A stretch of 64,000 bases of DNA from positions 7,039-71,038 of the forward strand of contig CAZTRE010000001.1 of assembly GCA_964616405.1 (NCBI GenBank). Reading direction: 5' to 3'. Position 1 is the first letter of the stretch; every line of letters starts with the position of its first letter. Positions 54,482 to 63,798 of the stretch are shown piece after piece. The translations under genes were made by a program, and so were the position numbers. The notes beneath the pieces are model-generated. The model was not told the DNA's origin and made no database searches. It worked only from the letters and a program-made list of their open reading frames with translations. This DNA comes from JAEDES01 sp964616405 (lineage in GTDB: Bacteria; Bacillota_I; Bacilli_A; RF39; UBA660).

Positions 54482-54997
54482 ATGAAAAAAGTATACATAG
54501 TATTAACATATACAGGAACTTTTCTTTCAAAATTAATTAAATTTTGGACTAAAAGAGAGTACTCACATGTTTCTATTGCCTTAGATGAAAATCTAGACCA
54601 GATGTATAGTTTTGGCAGACTTAATCCCTATATTCCAATGATTGGAGGATTTGTTCACGAAGGTATAGATAGAGGTACTTTTAAAAGATTTAAAAAGACT
54701 AAATGTAAAATTTATTGTTTAGATATAGAAGAAGAAAAATATAAAAGACTTAAATCTGTAATTAATTATATCCAAAAAAATAGATGTTCTTATAAATTTA
54801 ACATAATTGGCTTATTTTCTGTTGCCCTAAACGTTAAAGTAAGAAGAGAAAATTACTTTTATTGTGCCGAATTTGTTAAATATGTCCTAGAACAATCAAG
54901 TGTTATTAAATTACCTGAAATAATAAAACCATCTGATTATGAAGAAGTTAAAGATTTTAATGAAATTTATCGTGGGTTATTACACGAGTACAAATAA
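54482..54997 (+). CDS. permuted papain-fold (YiiX/NlpC-like) small protein
   Basis: 171 residues from the ATG at 54482, behind AGGTGG. The order His before Cys is that of permuted NlpC/P60-type enzymes: EYSHVSIALD with His29 and FYCAEFVKYVLE with Cys128. There is no signal peptide, so it would act in the cytoplasm or at the inner membrane face. Likely a hydrolase of peptide, lipid or thioester bonds; the target is unknown. Confidence 0.75.
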   Translation: MKKVYIVLTYTGTFLSKLIKFWTKREYSHVSIALDENLDQMYSFGRLNPYIPMIGGFVHEGIDRGTFKRFKKTKCKIYCLDIEEEKYKRLKSVINYIQKNRCSYKFNIIGLFSVALNVKVRRENYFYCAEFVKYVLEQSSVIKLPEIIKPSDYEEVKDFNEIYRGLLHEYK

Positions 54998-55063
54998 TAA
55001 TTATTTAATAAATTTCAGTTTATTTAGTGTATATGAATCATTCTATACTTTGGAGGCAAAATA

Positions 55064-55528
55064 ATGGATATTTATCAAGTATTAGAGAAATTAAATATTT
55101 CTTACCAAGAACAAGTACATAAAGCCCTTTACACAGTAGAAGATGCCAAGAACGAAAATATAACACTTCCAGGTAAAGGATGTAAAAACTTGTTTTTAAA
55201 AGATAAACATAAAAATTATTATTTAGTAGTTTTAGAAGAAGATAAAAGAGCAAATCTAAAAGAGCTAGAGAAAAAGTTAAATACTAAAAATTTAAGTTTT
55301 GCTTCGGCAGGAGACCTGTATAATTATTTGAAACTAGAACCAGGAAGTGTCACTCCTCTTGGGATAATAAATGATACTTATTCTAAAATTGTACTTATTC
55401 TTGATAAAGATCTTCAAGGAAATAGTTTATTATTCCATCCCAATGTTAATACAAAAACAATTTGTATAACTTATTTAGACTTAATAAAATTTATTAACTA
55501 TACCAATCATAAATATATATTAATGTAA
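55064..55528 (+). CDS. YbaK/prolyl-tRNA editing domain protein (PrdX-like)
   Basis: 154 residues. The fold pattern is clear: LEKLNISYQEQVHKALYTVEDA, GKGCKNLFLKDKHKNYYLVVLEEDKRANLKELEKKL, FASAGDLYNYLKLEPGSVTPLGIIND and VLILDKDLQGNSLLFHPNVNTKT. The KN-F-D-K and GSVTP motifs belong to the deacylase that clears mischarged Ala-tRNA(Pro). TGGAGGC precedes the start. Confidence 0.9.
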   Translation: MDIYQVLEKLNISYQEQVHKALYTVEDAKNENITLPGKGCKNLFLKDKHKNYYLVVLEEDKRANLKELEKKLNTKNLSFASAGDLYNYLKLEPGSVTPLGIINDTYSKIVLILDKDLQGNSLLFHPNVNTKTICITYLDLIKFINYTNHKYILM

Positions 55529-55539
55529 GGACTGATTAT

Positions 55540-55839
55540 ATGGATTTAAAAGATCAATTTAAATATTTAGTAGGAGCATACTACGGAGTAACATATATGG
55601 ATGAATATCCTCTAAAAGTTTATGTTTTAAAGGATATTGAAAACTATATTAAAGACTTCATAGAAATTAATTCCATCGAAAACTTTGATTATAGAAAAGA
55701 AGCTTTAAAATATAAAGAAGAGTTGTCTGAAATAACTAAACTACAAGATGCCCTTTTAGTACTAAATAAAATAAATGCTTCTATGGAATTAGTTCTTTTA
55801 ATAAAAATACGCTTAAAGAAATTAACTCATCAAAAATAA
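55540..55839 (+). CDS. small unknown protein
   Basis: 99 residues, no signal or membrane segment. Mixed then helical (YKEELSEITKLQDALLVLNKIN). It lies 11 bp after the PrdX-like gene and 29 bp before the metalloprotease-like gene, so it is probably cotranscribed with both. Not recognised. Confidence 0.6.
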   Translation: MDLKDQFKYLVGAYYGVTYMDEYPLKVYVLKDIENYIKDFIEINSIENFDYRKEALKYKEELSEITKLQDALLVLNKINASMELVLLIKIRLKKLTHQK

Positions 55840-55868
55840 TCTATTTATCAAGAAAGGAGATGAGTGCT

Positions 55869-56522
55869 TTGAATAAGTATATTTGTTCTGACAAGGTAAA
55901 GCAGTACTTACCTAGAATTGAATCTATAATAGATAAGAAAAAACAATCGATCTTAGATTTTTTCAAGGTTCATGATAGTGAAAAATTTAGTTATACAATA
56001 TATGTATATGATACAATAGAGTCTTTAAAGGAAGGGCTAGAAGAACGTGGCTTTAGAAATATTCCAGACTATTGCTGTGCCTGTTTTAGAGATGAAGATC
56101 AGTCTTTAAACTTTTTCGAACCCAAAGATCCAGCTAAAGAAAATGAGTGGAGTAAAGATGAATATGATTTATGTATTTATCATGAACTAATACATGCCAT
56201 TCAATATACAATTTATGGTTTTCAACCAGAATGGTTAACTGAAGGAATAGCTAAATATCTTGATGGTACATATACAAAAGGTATTAAATGGTTACTTGAA
56301 AACTATATTATAAATAATTCTATCCCTCCAATGAGCGAATTAGAAGAAGAATTTGGTTTTCATGATTATGATAGTTATGACTATGCTTATATTATGATAA
56401 GTTACTTAATTGAAACTATGGGAAAAGATGATTTCTTAATGTCTATTAAAGATTCTAAAAAGATAAGTCAAATGTCCGAAAATCTTGTGGAAAAAGCAAT
56501 AAACTATTATGAAAAATGCTAA
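55869..56522 (+). CDS. gluzincin metallopeptidase-like protein (MA clan), TTG start
   Basis: 217 residues from TTG at 55869. AAAGGAG (55851-55857) is 1-2 bp from an ATG at 55860 but a proper distance from this TTG, so TTG is favoured. Zinc motif His105-Glu106-Leu-Ile-His109 (YHELIHAIQY) and third ligand Glu125 in PEWLTEGIAKYLDGTY, the gluzincin arrangement. No signal peptide is seen, so it may act in the cytoplasm. Last gene before a likely terminator and adhE. Confidence 0.8.
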   Translation: MNKYICSDKVKQYLPRIESIIDKKKQSILDFFKVHDSEKFSYTIYVYDTIESLKEGLEERGFRNIPDYCCACFRDEDQSLNFFEPKDPAKENEWSKDEYDLCIYHELIHAIQYTIYGFQPEWLTEGIAKYLDGTYTKGIKWLLENYIINNSIPPMSELEEEFGFHDYDSYDYAYIMISYLIETMGKDDFLMSIKDSKKISQMSENLVEKAINYYEKC

Positions 56523-56539
56523 GATGGAAGCAATCATTA

Positions 56540-56592
56540 TAGACATAAAAAGAAAATATTTGTGTCTAAAGATGTGTTTTCATTTTTTTTTT
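56540..56592 (+). terminator. probable terminator before adhE
   Basis: GAAAA (56552-56556) can pair with TTTTC (56577-56581) around a long loop; TAGACA/TGTCTA can pair inside. A run of nine T follows. The stem is weak. Confidence 0.4.
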
Positions 56593-56670
56593 GGAAAATA
56601 ATAGTCAATAAAAGGAATATATAGTATAATTTTATTTGTAAGATTAAATGTTATTGGAGGCTGGCCTAGT

Positions 56671-59426
56671 ATGGAAAAGATAGTTGTAGATAGTATTGAA
56701 ACTTTGGAAGATACTGTAAAACGCGTAAGAACTGCTCAAACTAAGTTTGCTAAATATACTCAACAACAAGTAGATAAAATTTTTAAGGCTGCAGCCATTG
56801 CTGCCAATAACGCAAGAATTCCCCTTGCCAGAATGGCCGTAGAAGAAACTGGTATGGGAATAGTAGAAGATAAGATTATTAAAAATCATTATGCTTCAGA
56901 ATATATTTATAATAAATATCGTGATACTAAAACCTGTGGAGTTGTTGAAGAAGATGCCATTTATGGAATAAAAAAAGTATTAGAACCAATTGGTCTAATT
57001 GCTGCAGTTATTCCTACTACCAACCCAACTTCAACTGCTATTTTTAAAACACTACTAGCTTTAAAAACTAGAAATGGTATTATAATAAGCCCCCATCCAC
57101 GAGCAAAAGACTCAACGATTGAAGCTGCTAAAATAGTACTAGAAGCTGCTGTAAAAGCCGGAGCCCCAGAGGATATTATTTCCTGGATTGATGTTCCATC
57201 ATTAGATTTAACAAATTATCTATTACATGAATCAGATACTATCCTCGCAACAGGAGGACCTGGAATGGTAAAATCTGCCTATTCTAGTGGAAAACCGGCT
57301 TTAGGAGTAGGTGCCGGAAATACTCCAGCAATTATTGATAGTAGTGCTGATATCATTTTAGCCGTAAATTCAATCATTCATTCAAAGACTTTTGACAATG
57401 GAATGATTTGTGCCTCAGAACAATCTGTTATAGTTTTAGATGAAATCTATAATGCTGTAAAGAAAGAATTCATAAANNNNNNNNNNNNNNNNNNNNNNNN
57501 NNNNNNNNNNNNNNNNNNNNNNNNNNNNNNNNNNNNNNNNNNNNNNNNNNNNNNNNNNNNNNNNNNNNNNNNNNNNAATCTGTTATAGTTTTAGATGAAA
57601 TCTATAATGCTGTAAAGAAAGAATTCATAAAAAGAGGTTGTTATTTTTTAAATAAAGAAGAAATTGAAAAAGTAAGAAAAACGATTATTATAAATGGTGC
57701 CTTAAATGCTAAAATAGTAGGCCAATCTGCCTATAAAATTGCCTCTTTTGCTAACATAGAAGTACCAGAAAATACCAAAATACTAATTGGCGAAGTAGAA
57801 AATGTTGATTTATCAGAAGAGTTTGCCCATGAAAAACTTTCACCAGTTCTAGCTATGTATAAAGCATCAAACTTTGAGGAAGCTTTAAGAAAAGCCTCTA
57901 AACTAATCGATGATGGTGGATTAGGCCATACTTCTTCATTATATATAAATACTCTTACTGAAAAAGTAAAAATAGAAAAGTTTTATAATAATATGAAAAC
58001 CTGTCGTATTTTAATCAATACACCATCTTCTCAAGGTGGAATAGGTGATTTATATAACTTTAAATTAACTCCATCACTAACCCTAGGATGTGGTTCTTGG
58101 GGAGGAAATTCTGTTTCAGAAAATGTTGGTATAAAACATTTGCTAAATATAAAAACTGTAGCTGAGAGGAGAGAAAATATGCTTTGGTTTAGAGCGCCTG
58201 AGAAGGTTTATATAAAAAGAGGTTGTCTACCAGTGGCCCTAGAAGAATTAAAAACGGTTATGAATAAGAAAAAGGTTTTCATTGTAACTGATACATTCTT
58301 ATTTGAAAATGGTTATACAAAGACAACAACTGATAAATTAGAGGAATTAGGTATTGCCTATACAATATTTTCGGATGTTGCTCCTGATCCAACTCTTGCT
58401 TGTGCAAAAGAGGGAACAAAAGCCATGAATATGTTTAAACCAGATTGTATTATTGCTATCGGTGGTGGTTCCGCAATGGATGCTGCTAAAATTATGTGGG
58501 TAATGTATGAACATCCAGAAGTTGATTTTATGGATATGGCTATGCGCTTTATGGATATTAGAAAAAGAATATATACTTTCCCTAAGATGGGAGAAAAAGC
58601 TTATTTCGTCGCTGTTCCAACCTCAGCTGGTACTGGTTCAGAAGTTACACCATTTGCTGTGATTACAGATGAAACCACCAATACAAAATATCCGCTTGCT
58701 GATTATGAACTTTTACCAAAAATGGCCATTGTTGATGCCAATATGATGATGAACGCTCCAAAAAGTTTGACAGTAGCATCAGGAATCGATGCAGTAACTC
58801 ATGCTTTAGAGGCATATGCCTCAATGATGGCAACAGAATATACTGATGGTCTCGCCATCGAAGCATTAAAGAATATTTTTAAATACTTACCTCGTGCTTA
58901 TGATAATGGAGCAAGTGATCCAGAAGCTAGAGAGAAAATGGCTAATGCGGCGACTATGGCTGGTATGGCTTTTGCCAATGCCTTTTTAGGAGTTTGTCAC
59001 TCAATGGCTCATAAACTTGGTGCATTTCACCATATTCCACATGGTATTGCCAATGCCTTAATGATCGAAGAAGTCTTAAGATTTAATAGTGAAGAAGTTC
59101 CAGCTAAAATGGGAACATTCCCACAATATGATCATCCACATACCCTAAGACGTTATGCCGAAATAGCTGAAGCTTTGAATTTAGGTGGTTCAACAGATGA
59201 AGAAAAACTTGAAAATTTAATTACAGCCATCAATAATCTAAAGGAACATATAGGGATAAAACAAACTATTAAAGATTATGGAGTTAATGAACAACAATTT
59301 TTAAGCACTTTAGATGATATGACCACCCAAGCATTTGATGATCAATGTACTGGGGCAAACCCAAGACTACCATTAATGAAAGAAATAAAGCAAATGTATT
59401 TAAATGCATACTACGGAGGCAAGTAA
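56671..59426 (+). CDS. adhE: bifunctional aldehyde-alcohol dehydrogenase AdhE (interrupted only by assembly gap)
   Basis: Reduces acetyl-CoA to acetaldehyde and then ethanol, restoring NAD+ in fermentation. The N-terminal aldehyde dehydrogenase half has PTTNPTSTAIFK, SPHPRAKDS, GGPGMVKSAYSSGKPALGVGAGNTP and catalytic Cys247 (GMICASEQS). The C-terminal iron alcohol dehydrogenase half has GGGSAMDAAKIMW, PTSAGTGSEVTPFAVI and the iron ligands in CHSMAHKLGAFHHIPHG. The frame appears broken at 57477-57576, but removing the N run and one copy of the 55-base duplicate beside it (155 bases) restores one open frame of 866 residues, a normal AdhE length. The gene is therefore intact in the organism. Confidence 0.95.
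57477..57576. other. assembly gap of 100 N, flanked by the same 55 bases on each side
   Basis: Bases 57422-57476 and 57577-57631 are identical. Contig ends overlapping by 55 bases were joined with a standard 100-N gap; no sequence need be missing. Confidence 0.95.
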
Positions 59427-60182
59427 ATGGAATTAACTAATAAAATAGCTGAAAGAAAAAATAAAGAAATATATGTTGAAGATGGAAAAGTAATAAAACT
59501 ATTTGTTGCCTCTCATCCAAAGTCAGATATTTTAAATGAAGCACTTAATCAAGCTCGTGTTGATGAAAACTCAAATCTTAATATTCCAAAATTAATCGAA
59601 GTTAAAAAGTATAACGATCGATGGGCTTTAGTGTCTGAATATATTGAAGGAAAAACGATTACTGAATTAATGATCGAGGATCCAGAAAATTTTGATAAAT
59701 ATCTTGAATTATTTGTTAAAGTACAATTAACAATTTTAGATAATAAAGTACCACTTCTAACTAGAATTAAAGAAAAATTCACAAGAAAGTTAGAGACTGC
59801 TACAAACATTGACAATAATACTAAATATGAGTTGCTTGGACGTCTTCAAGGAATGAAAAACCATAATGAATTATGTCATGGAGATTATCATCCAAGTAAT
59901 GTTATTATTAAAGAGGATGGGACTGTTTACGTAATAGACTGGTCACATGTAACTCAAGGTAATGCTGCAGCCGACGCTGCTAGAACGTACCTTCTATTTT
60001 CTATGGAAGAAAAAGCAGAATTAGCAGACCAATATTTAACAGTATTTTCACAGCTTAGTTCAATTCCAAAAGAATCAATTCAACGTTGGATTCCAATTGT
60101 TGCCGCAACACAAATGACTAAAAATATAGAAGAAGAACAAGAATTCTTAAAAAAATGGATCAGTGTTGTCGACTATGAATAA
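59427..60182 (+). CDS. APH/choline-kinase family phosphotransferase
   Basis: 251 residues, protein-kinase-like fold. N-terminal lobe with IKLFVASHPKSDILNEAL and VSEYIEGKTITEL; catalytic loop His151-Gly152-Asp153 (CHGDYHPSNV) and metal Asp171 in VIDWSH. It phosphorylates a small hydroxylated molecule; drug resistance is only one possibility and I see nothing in favour of it. It begins directly after the adhE stop with GGAGG in the end of adhE, so it is in the same operon. Confidence 0.87.
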   Translation: MELTNKIAERKNKEIYVEDGKVIKLFVASHPKSDILNEALNQARVDENSNLNIPKLIEVKKYNDRWALVSEYIEGKTITELMIEDPENFDKYLELFVKVQLTILDNKVPLLTRIKEKFTRKLETATNIDNNTKYELLGRLQGMKNHNELCHGDYHPSNVIIKEDGTVYVIDWSHVTQGNAAADAARTYLLFSMEEKAELADQYLTVFSQLSSIPKESIQRWIPIVAATQMTKNIEEEQEFLKKWISVVDYE

Positions 60183-60213
60183 AATGTAGATGAAAAATTT
60201 CTGCATTTTTTTG
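60182..60213 (+). terminator. terminator of the adhE operon
   Basis: AAATGTAGA (60182-60190) pairs with TCTGCATTT (60200-60208, one G-U), then further T. Confidence 0.7.
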
Positions 60214-60306
60214 TTGAAATATTAATAATTAGGCATAAATAAATTTTTAATAGAAATTATTAAAAAATTTATGTAAATATAAATTAAGTATAAGGAGTAA
60301 TAAAAA

Positions 60307-61446
60307 ATGAAAGAAAGAGTTGAAAAAAATGATTTAAGATTAATTGTGTTTAAAAGTGCACAAGAACTGGGGGAAAAAATAGATGCTCACTTACTTGAAA
60401 TGTATAATCTTGATAAAGATAAGTATAGTTTTATAGTCCCAATTAAGGAAAATTTCTTTGAGGACGGACACTTTAAAGTAGAAATAGACGATACTGTTCG
60501 TGGAAAAGATATGTTCTTTTTAACGGATATCGGAAATTATTCTGTAGAATATAAAATGCATGGTTTAATAAACCATACAAGTCCTAATGATTTAATGATG
60601 GAATTAAAAGATGGTATTTGTGCTTGTAATTGTCATGCCAAAAATATTAATATAGTGATGCCTCTTTTATACAATGGCCGTCAACATCGACGTAATACTA
60701 GAGAGGCCCTTTCGTGTGGGATGATGTTACATGAATTAGACAATATTAATAGTGTAAAAAGTTTTATCACATTTGATGCCCATGATCAGGGAGTAGAACA
60801 TGCCATTCATAAGATGGAATTTGATAACTTCTTCCCAACTAATAGTATCCTTGAGAGTTTTATAAATGATATGAGTATGAATCGTTTAAAGAAGATTGTC
60901 TTTGTAGCTCCAGATAATGGCGCTACCGGTAGAAGAAATGTTTACTTGAATTCATTTAATTCAAAATATATCCATCGTGAAGCGGGAAGTTTTATAAAAC
61001 AACGTGATTATAATAACTTTGTTGATGGTAAATATCCAGTAATATCTCATGACTATTGTGGAAATGAAGATCTTGATGGCTACACGGCTATTGTTAGTGA
61101 TGATATGATCTCTAGTGGTGGTTCTATGTTTGAAGTAATAGATGAATTAAAAAAACGTAATGTTAAGTATATCTATCTTATGACAACTTATGCATTATTT
61201 ACTAGAGGAATTGAGAAGTTTGACGAATATTATAAAGCCGGAAAGTTTGATGGTTTATATACAACTAATTTGTCATATATTCCGGCTGAGTTTAAAGAGG
61301 CTAAATGGTTACACGTTTGTGACTGTTCTAAGGATATTGCGGAAATAATTTATAATATTCATAATAACCAATCAATTTCATCTATTTTAAGAGATAAGTC
61401 TTATCCAATAAAATTAGTAGAACAAAAATTCACAGCACAAAAATAG
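60307..61446 (+). CDS. ribose-phosphate pyrophosphokinase-like phosphoribosyltransferase
   Basis: 379 residues. PRPP synthetase pattern: FIVPIKENFFEDGHFKVEI in place of the usual start, MPLLYNGRQHRRNTREALSCGMMLHELD (flexible loop region), FDAHDQGVEHAI, VFVAPDNGATGRR and the PRPP loop VSDDMISSGGSMFEVI. It is longer than the classical 315-residue Prs and diverges at the N-terminus, as in a clostridial/Bacilli variant. It makes, or uses, PRPP for nucleotide synthesis. AAGGAG precedes the start. Confidence 0.85.
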   Translation: MKERVEKNDLRLIVFKSAQELGEKIDAHLLEMYNLDKDKYSFIVPIKENFFEDGHFKVEIDDTVRGKDMFFLTDIGNYSVEYKMHGLINHTSPNDLMMELKDGICACNCHAKNINIVMPLLYNGRQHRRNTREALSCGMMLHELDNINSVKSFITFDAHDQGVEHAIHKMEFDNFFPTNSILESFINDMSMNRLKKIVFVAPDNGATGRRNVYLNSFNSKYIHREAGSFIKQRDYNNFVDGKYPVISHDYCGNEDLDGYTAIVSDDMISSGGSMFEVIDELKKRNVKYIYLMTTYALFTRGIEKFDEYYKAGKFDGLYTTNLSYIPAEFKEAKWLHVCDCSKDIAEIIYNIHNNQSISSILRDKSYPIKLVEQKFTAQK

Positions 61447-61467
61447 ACAATTCTATTTCTTTGTGTT

Positions 61468-61473
61468 ATAATA
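61468..61473 (+). promoter_or_regulatory. extended -10 before the frameshifted gene
   Basis: TGT-TATAAT at 61468-61473, just after an imperfect AAATAGA/TCTATTT hairpin that holds the prs-like stop. AGAGGG then precedes the ATG at 61500. Confidence 0.5.
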
Positions 61474-61499
61474 TGCATCCTTAGAAAGAGGGAATATTT

Positions 61500-62025
61500 A
61501 TGCCAAGTTTAACTGATATATATGCAAAGGTAGATAGAGAAATCGTTGCCAATGGTTTTTGGAAAGTTGATAATGAAGGAAAAAAAAGACCTTGTTGATA
61601 CAGCCTTAAAAGGGTTTGTTATAGAAAAAATTGCACAATACGATCTTGATAAATATGTACAAGCCAAATCACAAACCGATATTACGGTCAATGAATTAGT
61701 TGAAATATTAGGTGATTCGATTCCTAAAGAGGATCATTTTGATACAATTCGTCACTTAACACACTATATTTTAGGTCTTGCCGGTGGCTTGCAAGGCTAT
61801 TCTATCATTTGGAGTGATGATAAATCAGAAGAATTTTTAGATAACCCAGCAGTATCCTTTAATGATCGCGGCTACTGGGATGAATTAAGAACTCACGAAC
61901 AATCATCATATGTTAAGACATTTGAATTTGCCTATGATATTTTTAAGCAAAATATTTTAGGAAAGGGTCCAAAACAACCACAACTTACAATTATAAAAAC
62001 TACTTTACCAAAAAGTGATAATTAA
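61500..62025 (+). pseudogene. unknown gene with a frameshift in an eight-A run
   Basis: A good ribosome site (AAAGAGGG) precedes ATG 61500, which opens MPSLTDIYAKVDREIVANGFWK and then hits TGA after a run of eight A (61580-61587). The remaining 145 or so residues continue in the next frame, whose only upstream start is a TTG at 61546 without a ribosome site. With seven A the two parts fuse into one frame (...VDNEGKK-DLVDTALKGF...) of 174 residues. It may be a sequencing error, a phase-variable tract, a decayed gene or programmed slippage. The protein has HFDTIRHLTHYILGLAGG and FNDRGYWDELR but I do not recognise it. Confidence 0.75.
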
Positions 62026-62038
62026 AATCACTTTTTTC
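62011..62038 (+). terminator. terminator over the 62025 stop codon
   Basis: AAAAGTGAT (62011-62019) pairs with ATCACTTTT (62027-62035), then TTCTTTT; the TAA is in the loop. Confidence 0.8.
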
Positions 62039-62082
62039 TTTTGTAACTCTACAAATACAATATCTTTATTACAATTAAGTAG

Positions 62083-62111
62083 TTGAATTGTTAAAGCAAA
62101 CATTATATAAT
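62083..62111 (+). promoter_or_regulatory. promoter of the 62131 lipoprotein
   Basis: TTGAAT (62083-62088), 17 bp, TATAAT (62106-62111), followed by AAGGAGGAG. Confidence 0.7.
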
Positions 62112-62130
62112 AAAAATAAGGAGGAGTAAT

Positions 62131-62601
62131 ATGAAAAAGTTATCGATTTTGGCATTAACAATAGTTTTAGCTTTCGCTGTGAGTGGGTGTGCAATGACAG
62201 GTAATAAAGTACAATCAAAAACTTGTACAATGAAGGCAAATGGAATTGATCAAACATTTGTAATTTCTGCAACTAACAAAGATGTTGATAAAATGGAAAT
62301 AAAAATGGTTTTCGATAATTCATTATTTGGTGTTAATACACTTTCAACACTAACCGATGCCCAAAAAACAACTGTTAAAGAAACAATGCTAAAAAACTTA
62401 GGACTTGAAAGTGATACTGATGATGGACTAGAAATTATAGTTGACATTAATGATCAAATGACCATTACAGTAAAAATAGATATCACAAAAGCAGATCCAA
62501 AAATTTTACAGAAAATTACAGGTATGGATACAACTAATGTTGATTGGAGCTTCAAACGTACAATTTCAGACATGGAAAAATCTGGAGCAACTTGTAAGTA
62601 G
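62131..62601 (+). CDS. YehR-like (DUF1307) lipoprotein
   Basis: 156 residues. Lipoprotein signal KKLSILALTIVLAFAVSGC with Cys20 in the lipobox VSGC. The outside domain starts with a CTMKANGIDQTFVI strand and continues with alternating strands and helices; the layout (KMEIKMVFD, ITVKIDITKADP) fits the DUF1307/YehR group. Role unknown. Single-gene unit ending in a strong terminator. Confidence 0.82.
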   Translation: MKKLSILALTIVLAFAVSGCAMTGNKVQSKTCTMKANGIDQTFVISATNKDVDKMEIKMVFDNSLFGVNTLSTLTDAQKTTVKETMLKNLGLESDTDDGLEIIVDINDQMTITVKIDITKADPKILQKITGMDTTNVDWSFKRTISDMEKSGATCK

Positions 62602-62603
62602 AG

Positions 62604-62633
62604 AAACTTAGTAGAAATACTAAGTTTTTTTTT
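62604..62633 (+). terminator. strong terminator after lipoprotein
   Basis: AAACTTAGTA, loop GAAA, TACTAAGTTT (62604-62627), then T to 62633. Confidence 0.9.
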
Positions 62634-62635
62634 GA

Positions 62636-62641
62636 TATAAT
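62636..62641 (+). promoter_or_regulatory. -10 box overlapping an upstream false start of the C39-like gene
   Basis: TATAAT at 62636-62641, inside which an ATG at 62640 begins. Since transcription would start about 7 bp later, that ATG cannot be the translation start. Confidence 0.5.
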
Positions 62642-62660
62642 GGTTAATGGGATGAGAAAT

Positions 62661-63251
62661 ATGAATGAAAATAGAATTAGATATAAACAATATGATTATC
62701 ATTTAGATGAATTAGATGATATGGATTTAGACTGGAGCTTAGAAAAGTATGGTTGTGGTTCAACTTCAATAGCTAATATATTAGCAAATTACGGATTTAA
62801 TATTACGCCTATTGATAGTGCTAAAAAAATATTGTTTGATAAAGAGAATAATTTTGATAGTACTTATTTAAGAAATAGGGGAATAAATGAAAATGGTCTA
62901 ATATATTGTTTAGATAGATTTATTAATGAGGATAAGCTTAATATTACCTATGAAGTGGTAAAGATTGATTTTACTAACCCAAATGATACTCAAAAGGAAA
63001 AGATTGAAAATTTAGTTAGAAATGGGCATATGGCCATAATCCATGTTGGGCCAACAGAATTACAAACCTTTTCTAAAAATGGTCATTATCTAGTAATTAG
63101 TGATATCGATACAAACAATAATTTCTATGTTATTAATTCTAATAGAATTGGTGATAATCAAGTAAATGTTCCGTTTGATTATGAAACTATAATAAGAAAT
63201 ATAAAAGGACGTAGTAATTCATTTAATTTTCTATTTATAAAGAAATTGTAA
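62661..63251 (+). CDS. C39-like cysteine peptidase domain protein
   Basis: 196 residues from ATG 62661. The in-frame ATG at 62640 lies in the -10 box, and GGGATGAG precedes 62661. Cys32 sits in KYGCGSTSIANILANYG, His142 in NGHYLVISDID and a following Asn/Asp in FYVINSN, the order of papain-like C39 peptidases. There is no signal peptide or transporter fusion. Candidate cytoplasmic hydrolase with unknown substrate. Confidence 0.78.
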   Translation: MNENRIRYKQYDYHLDELDDMDLDWSLEKYGCGSTSIANILANYGFNITPIDSAKKILFDKENNFDSTYLRNRGINENGLIYCLDRFINEDKLNITYEVVKIDFTNPNDTQKEKIENLVRNGHMAIIHVGPTELQTFSKNGHYLVISDIDTNNNFYVINSNRIGDNQVNVPFDYETIIRNIKGRSNSFNFLFIKKL

Positions 63252-63294
63252 CCATTATGTTTATTAAGATTTATTATGACAGGAGAAAATAATT

Positions 63295-63753
63295 ATGGAA
63301 GAATATAATAAAGAAAAATATATGCATTTAGAAAATGTAGAAAGTCTTTTTAAAAGAATCAATCGCTTTGGAAATGAGTACAATTATTGTTTTGGTTGTT
63401 TCATACCACCATCTAACCTTGCTTTAGCATTCGGTGCGGTTGGAGGGGCAATTGATGCTCTAAGAAGAAAGAATTTAATTGGATATTTTATTAATAAAAA
63501 TGAAAAAGAAATTTGCTTAATTCCTCTTATTTCAGATAATAATAAAGCCATTCAAATAGATGTTGATGACTATATTGATATATTACCACAAGATATTAAA
63601 AGTATTAAAATTAAAAATGAAGATTTTATGTATAAAAGAATTATTATAAAGCTAAATGATAAAACAAAATATGTGATGAAAACAGCAAAAAAAATTAAAG
63701 ATGTTCCATATCATGAAAATAATTTAAATAAATTTATAGAACTATATAAATAG
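63295..63753 (+). CDS. small unknown protein
   Basis: 152 residues, no signal peptide. A central glycine-rich weakly hydrophobic stretch (LALAFGAVGGAIDALRRK) is followed by beta-strand-rich sequence (IGYFINKNEKEICLIPLI...IKSIKIKNEDFMYKRIIIKLN), suggestive of a PH-like domain. GGAG precedes the start. 43 bp after the C39-like gene. Not recognised. Confidence 0.6.
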   Translation: MEEYNKEKYMHLENVESLFKRINRFGNEYNYCFGCFIPPSNLALAFGAVGGAIDALRRKNLIGYFINKNEKEICLIPLISDNNKAIQIDVDDYIDILPQDIKSIKIKNEDFMYKRIIIKLNDKTKYVMKTAKKIKDVPYHENNLNKFIELYK

Positions 63754-63798
63754 TAAGTAAAATATCAGTAAAAATAAGAGAAGAAAGGATATAATAAC

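Noticed and set aside
56671..59426. Two separate genes, an aldehyde dehydrogenase fragment and an alcohol dehydrogenase
   Set aside because: The 55-base duplicate beside the N run and the restored frame show one intact adhE.
59427..60182. Aminoglycoside resistance gene
   Set aside because: The APH fold covers many metabolic kinases; the gene sits in the adhE operon with no resistance or mobile context.
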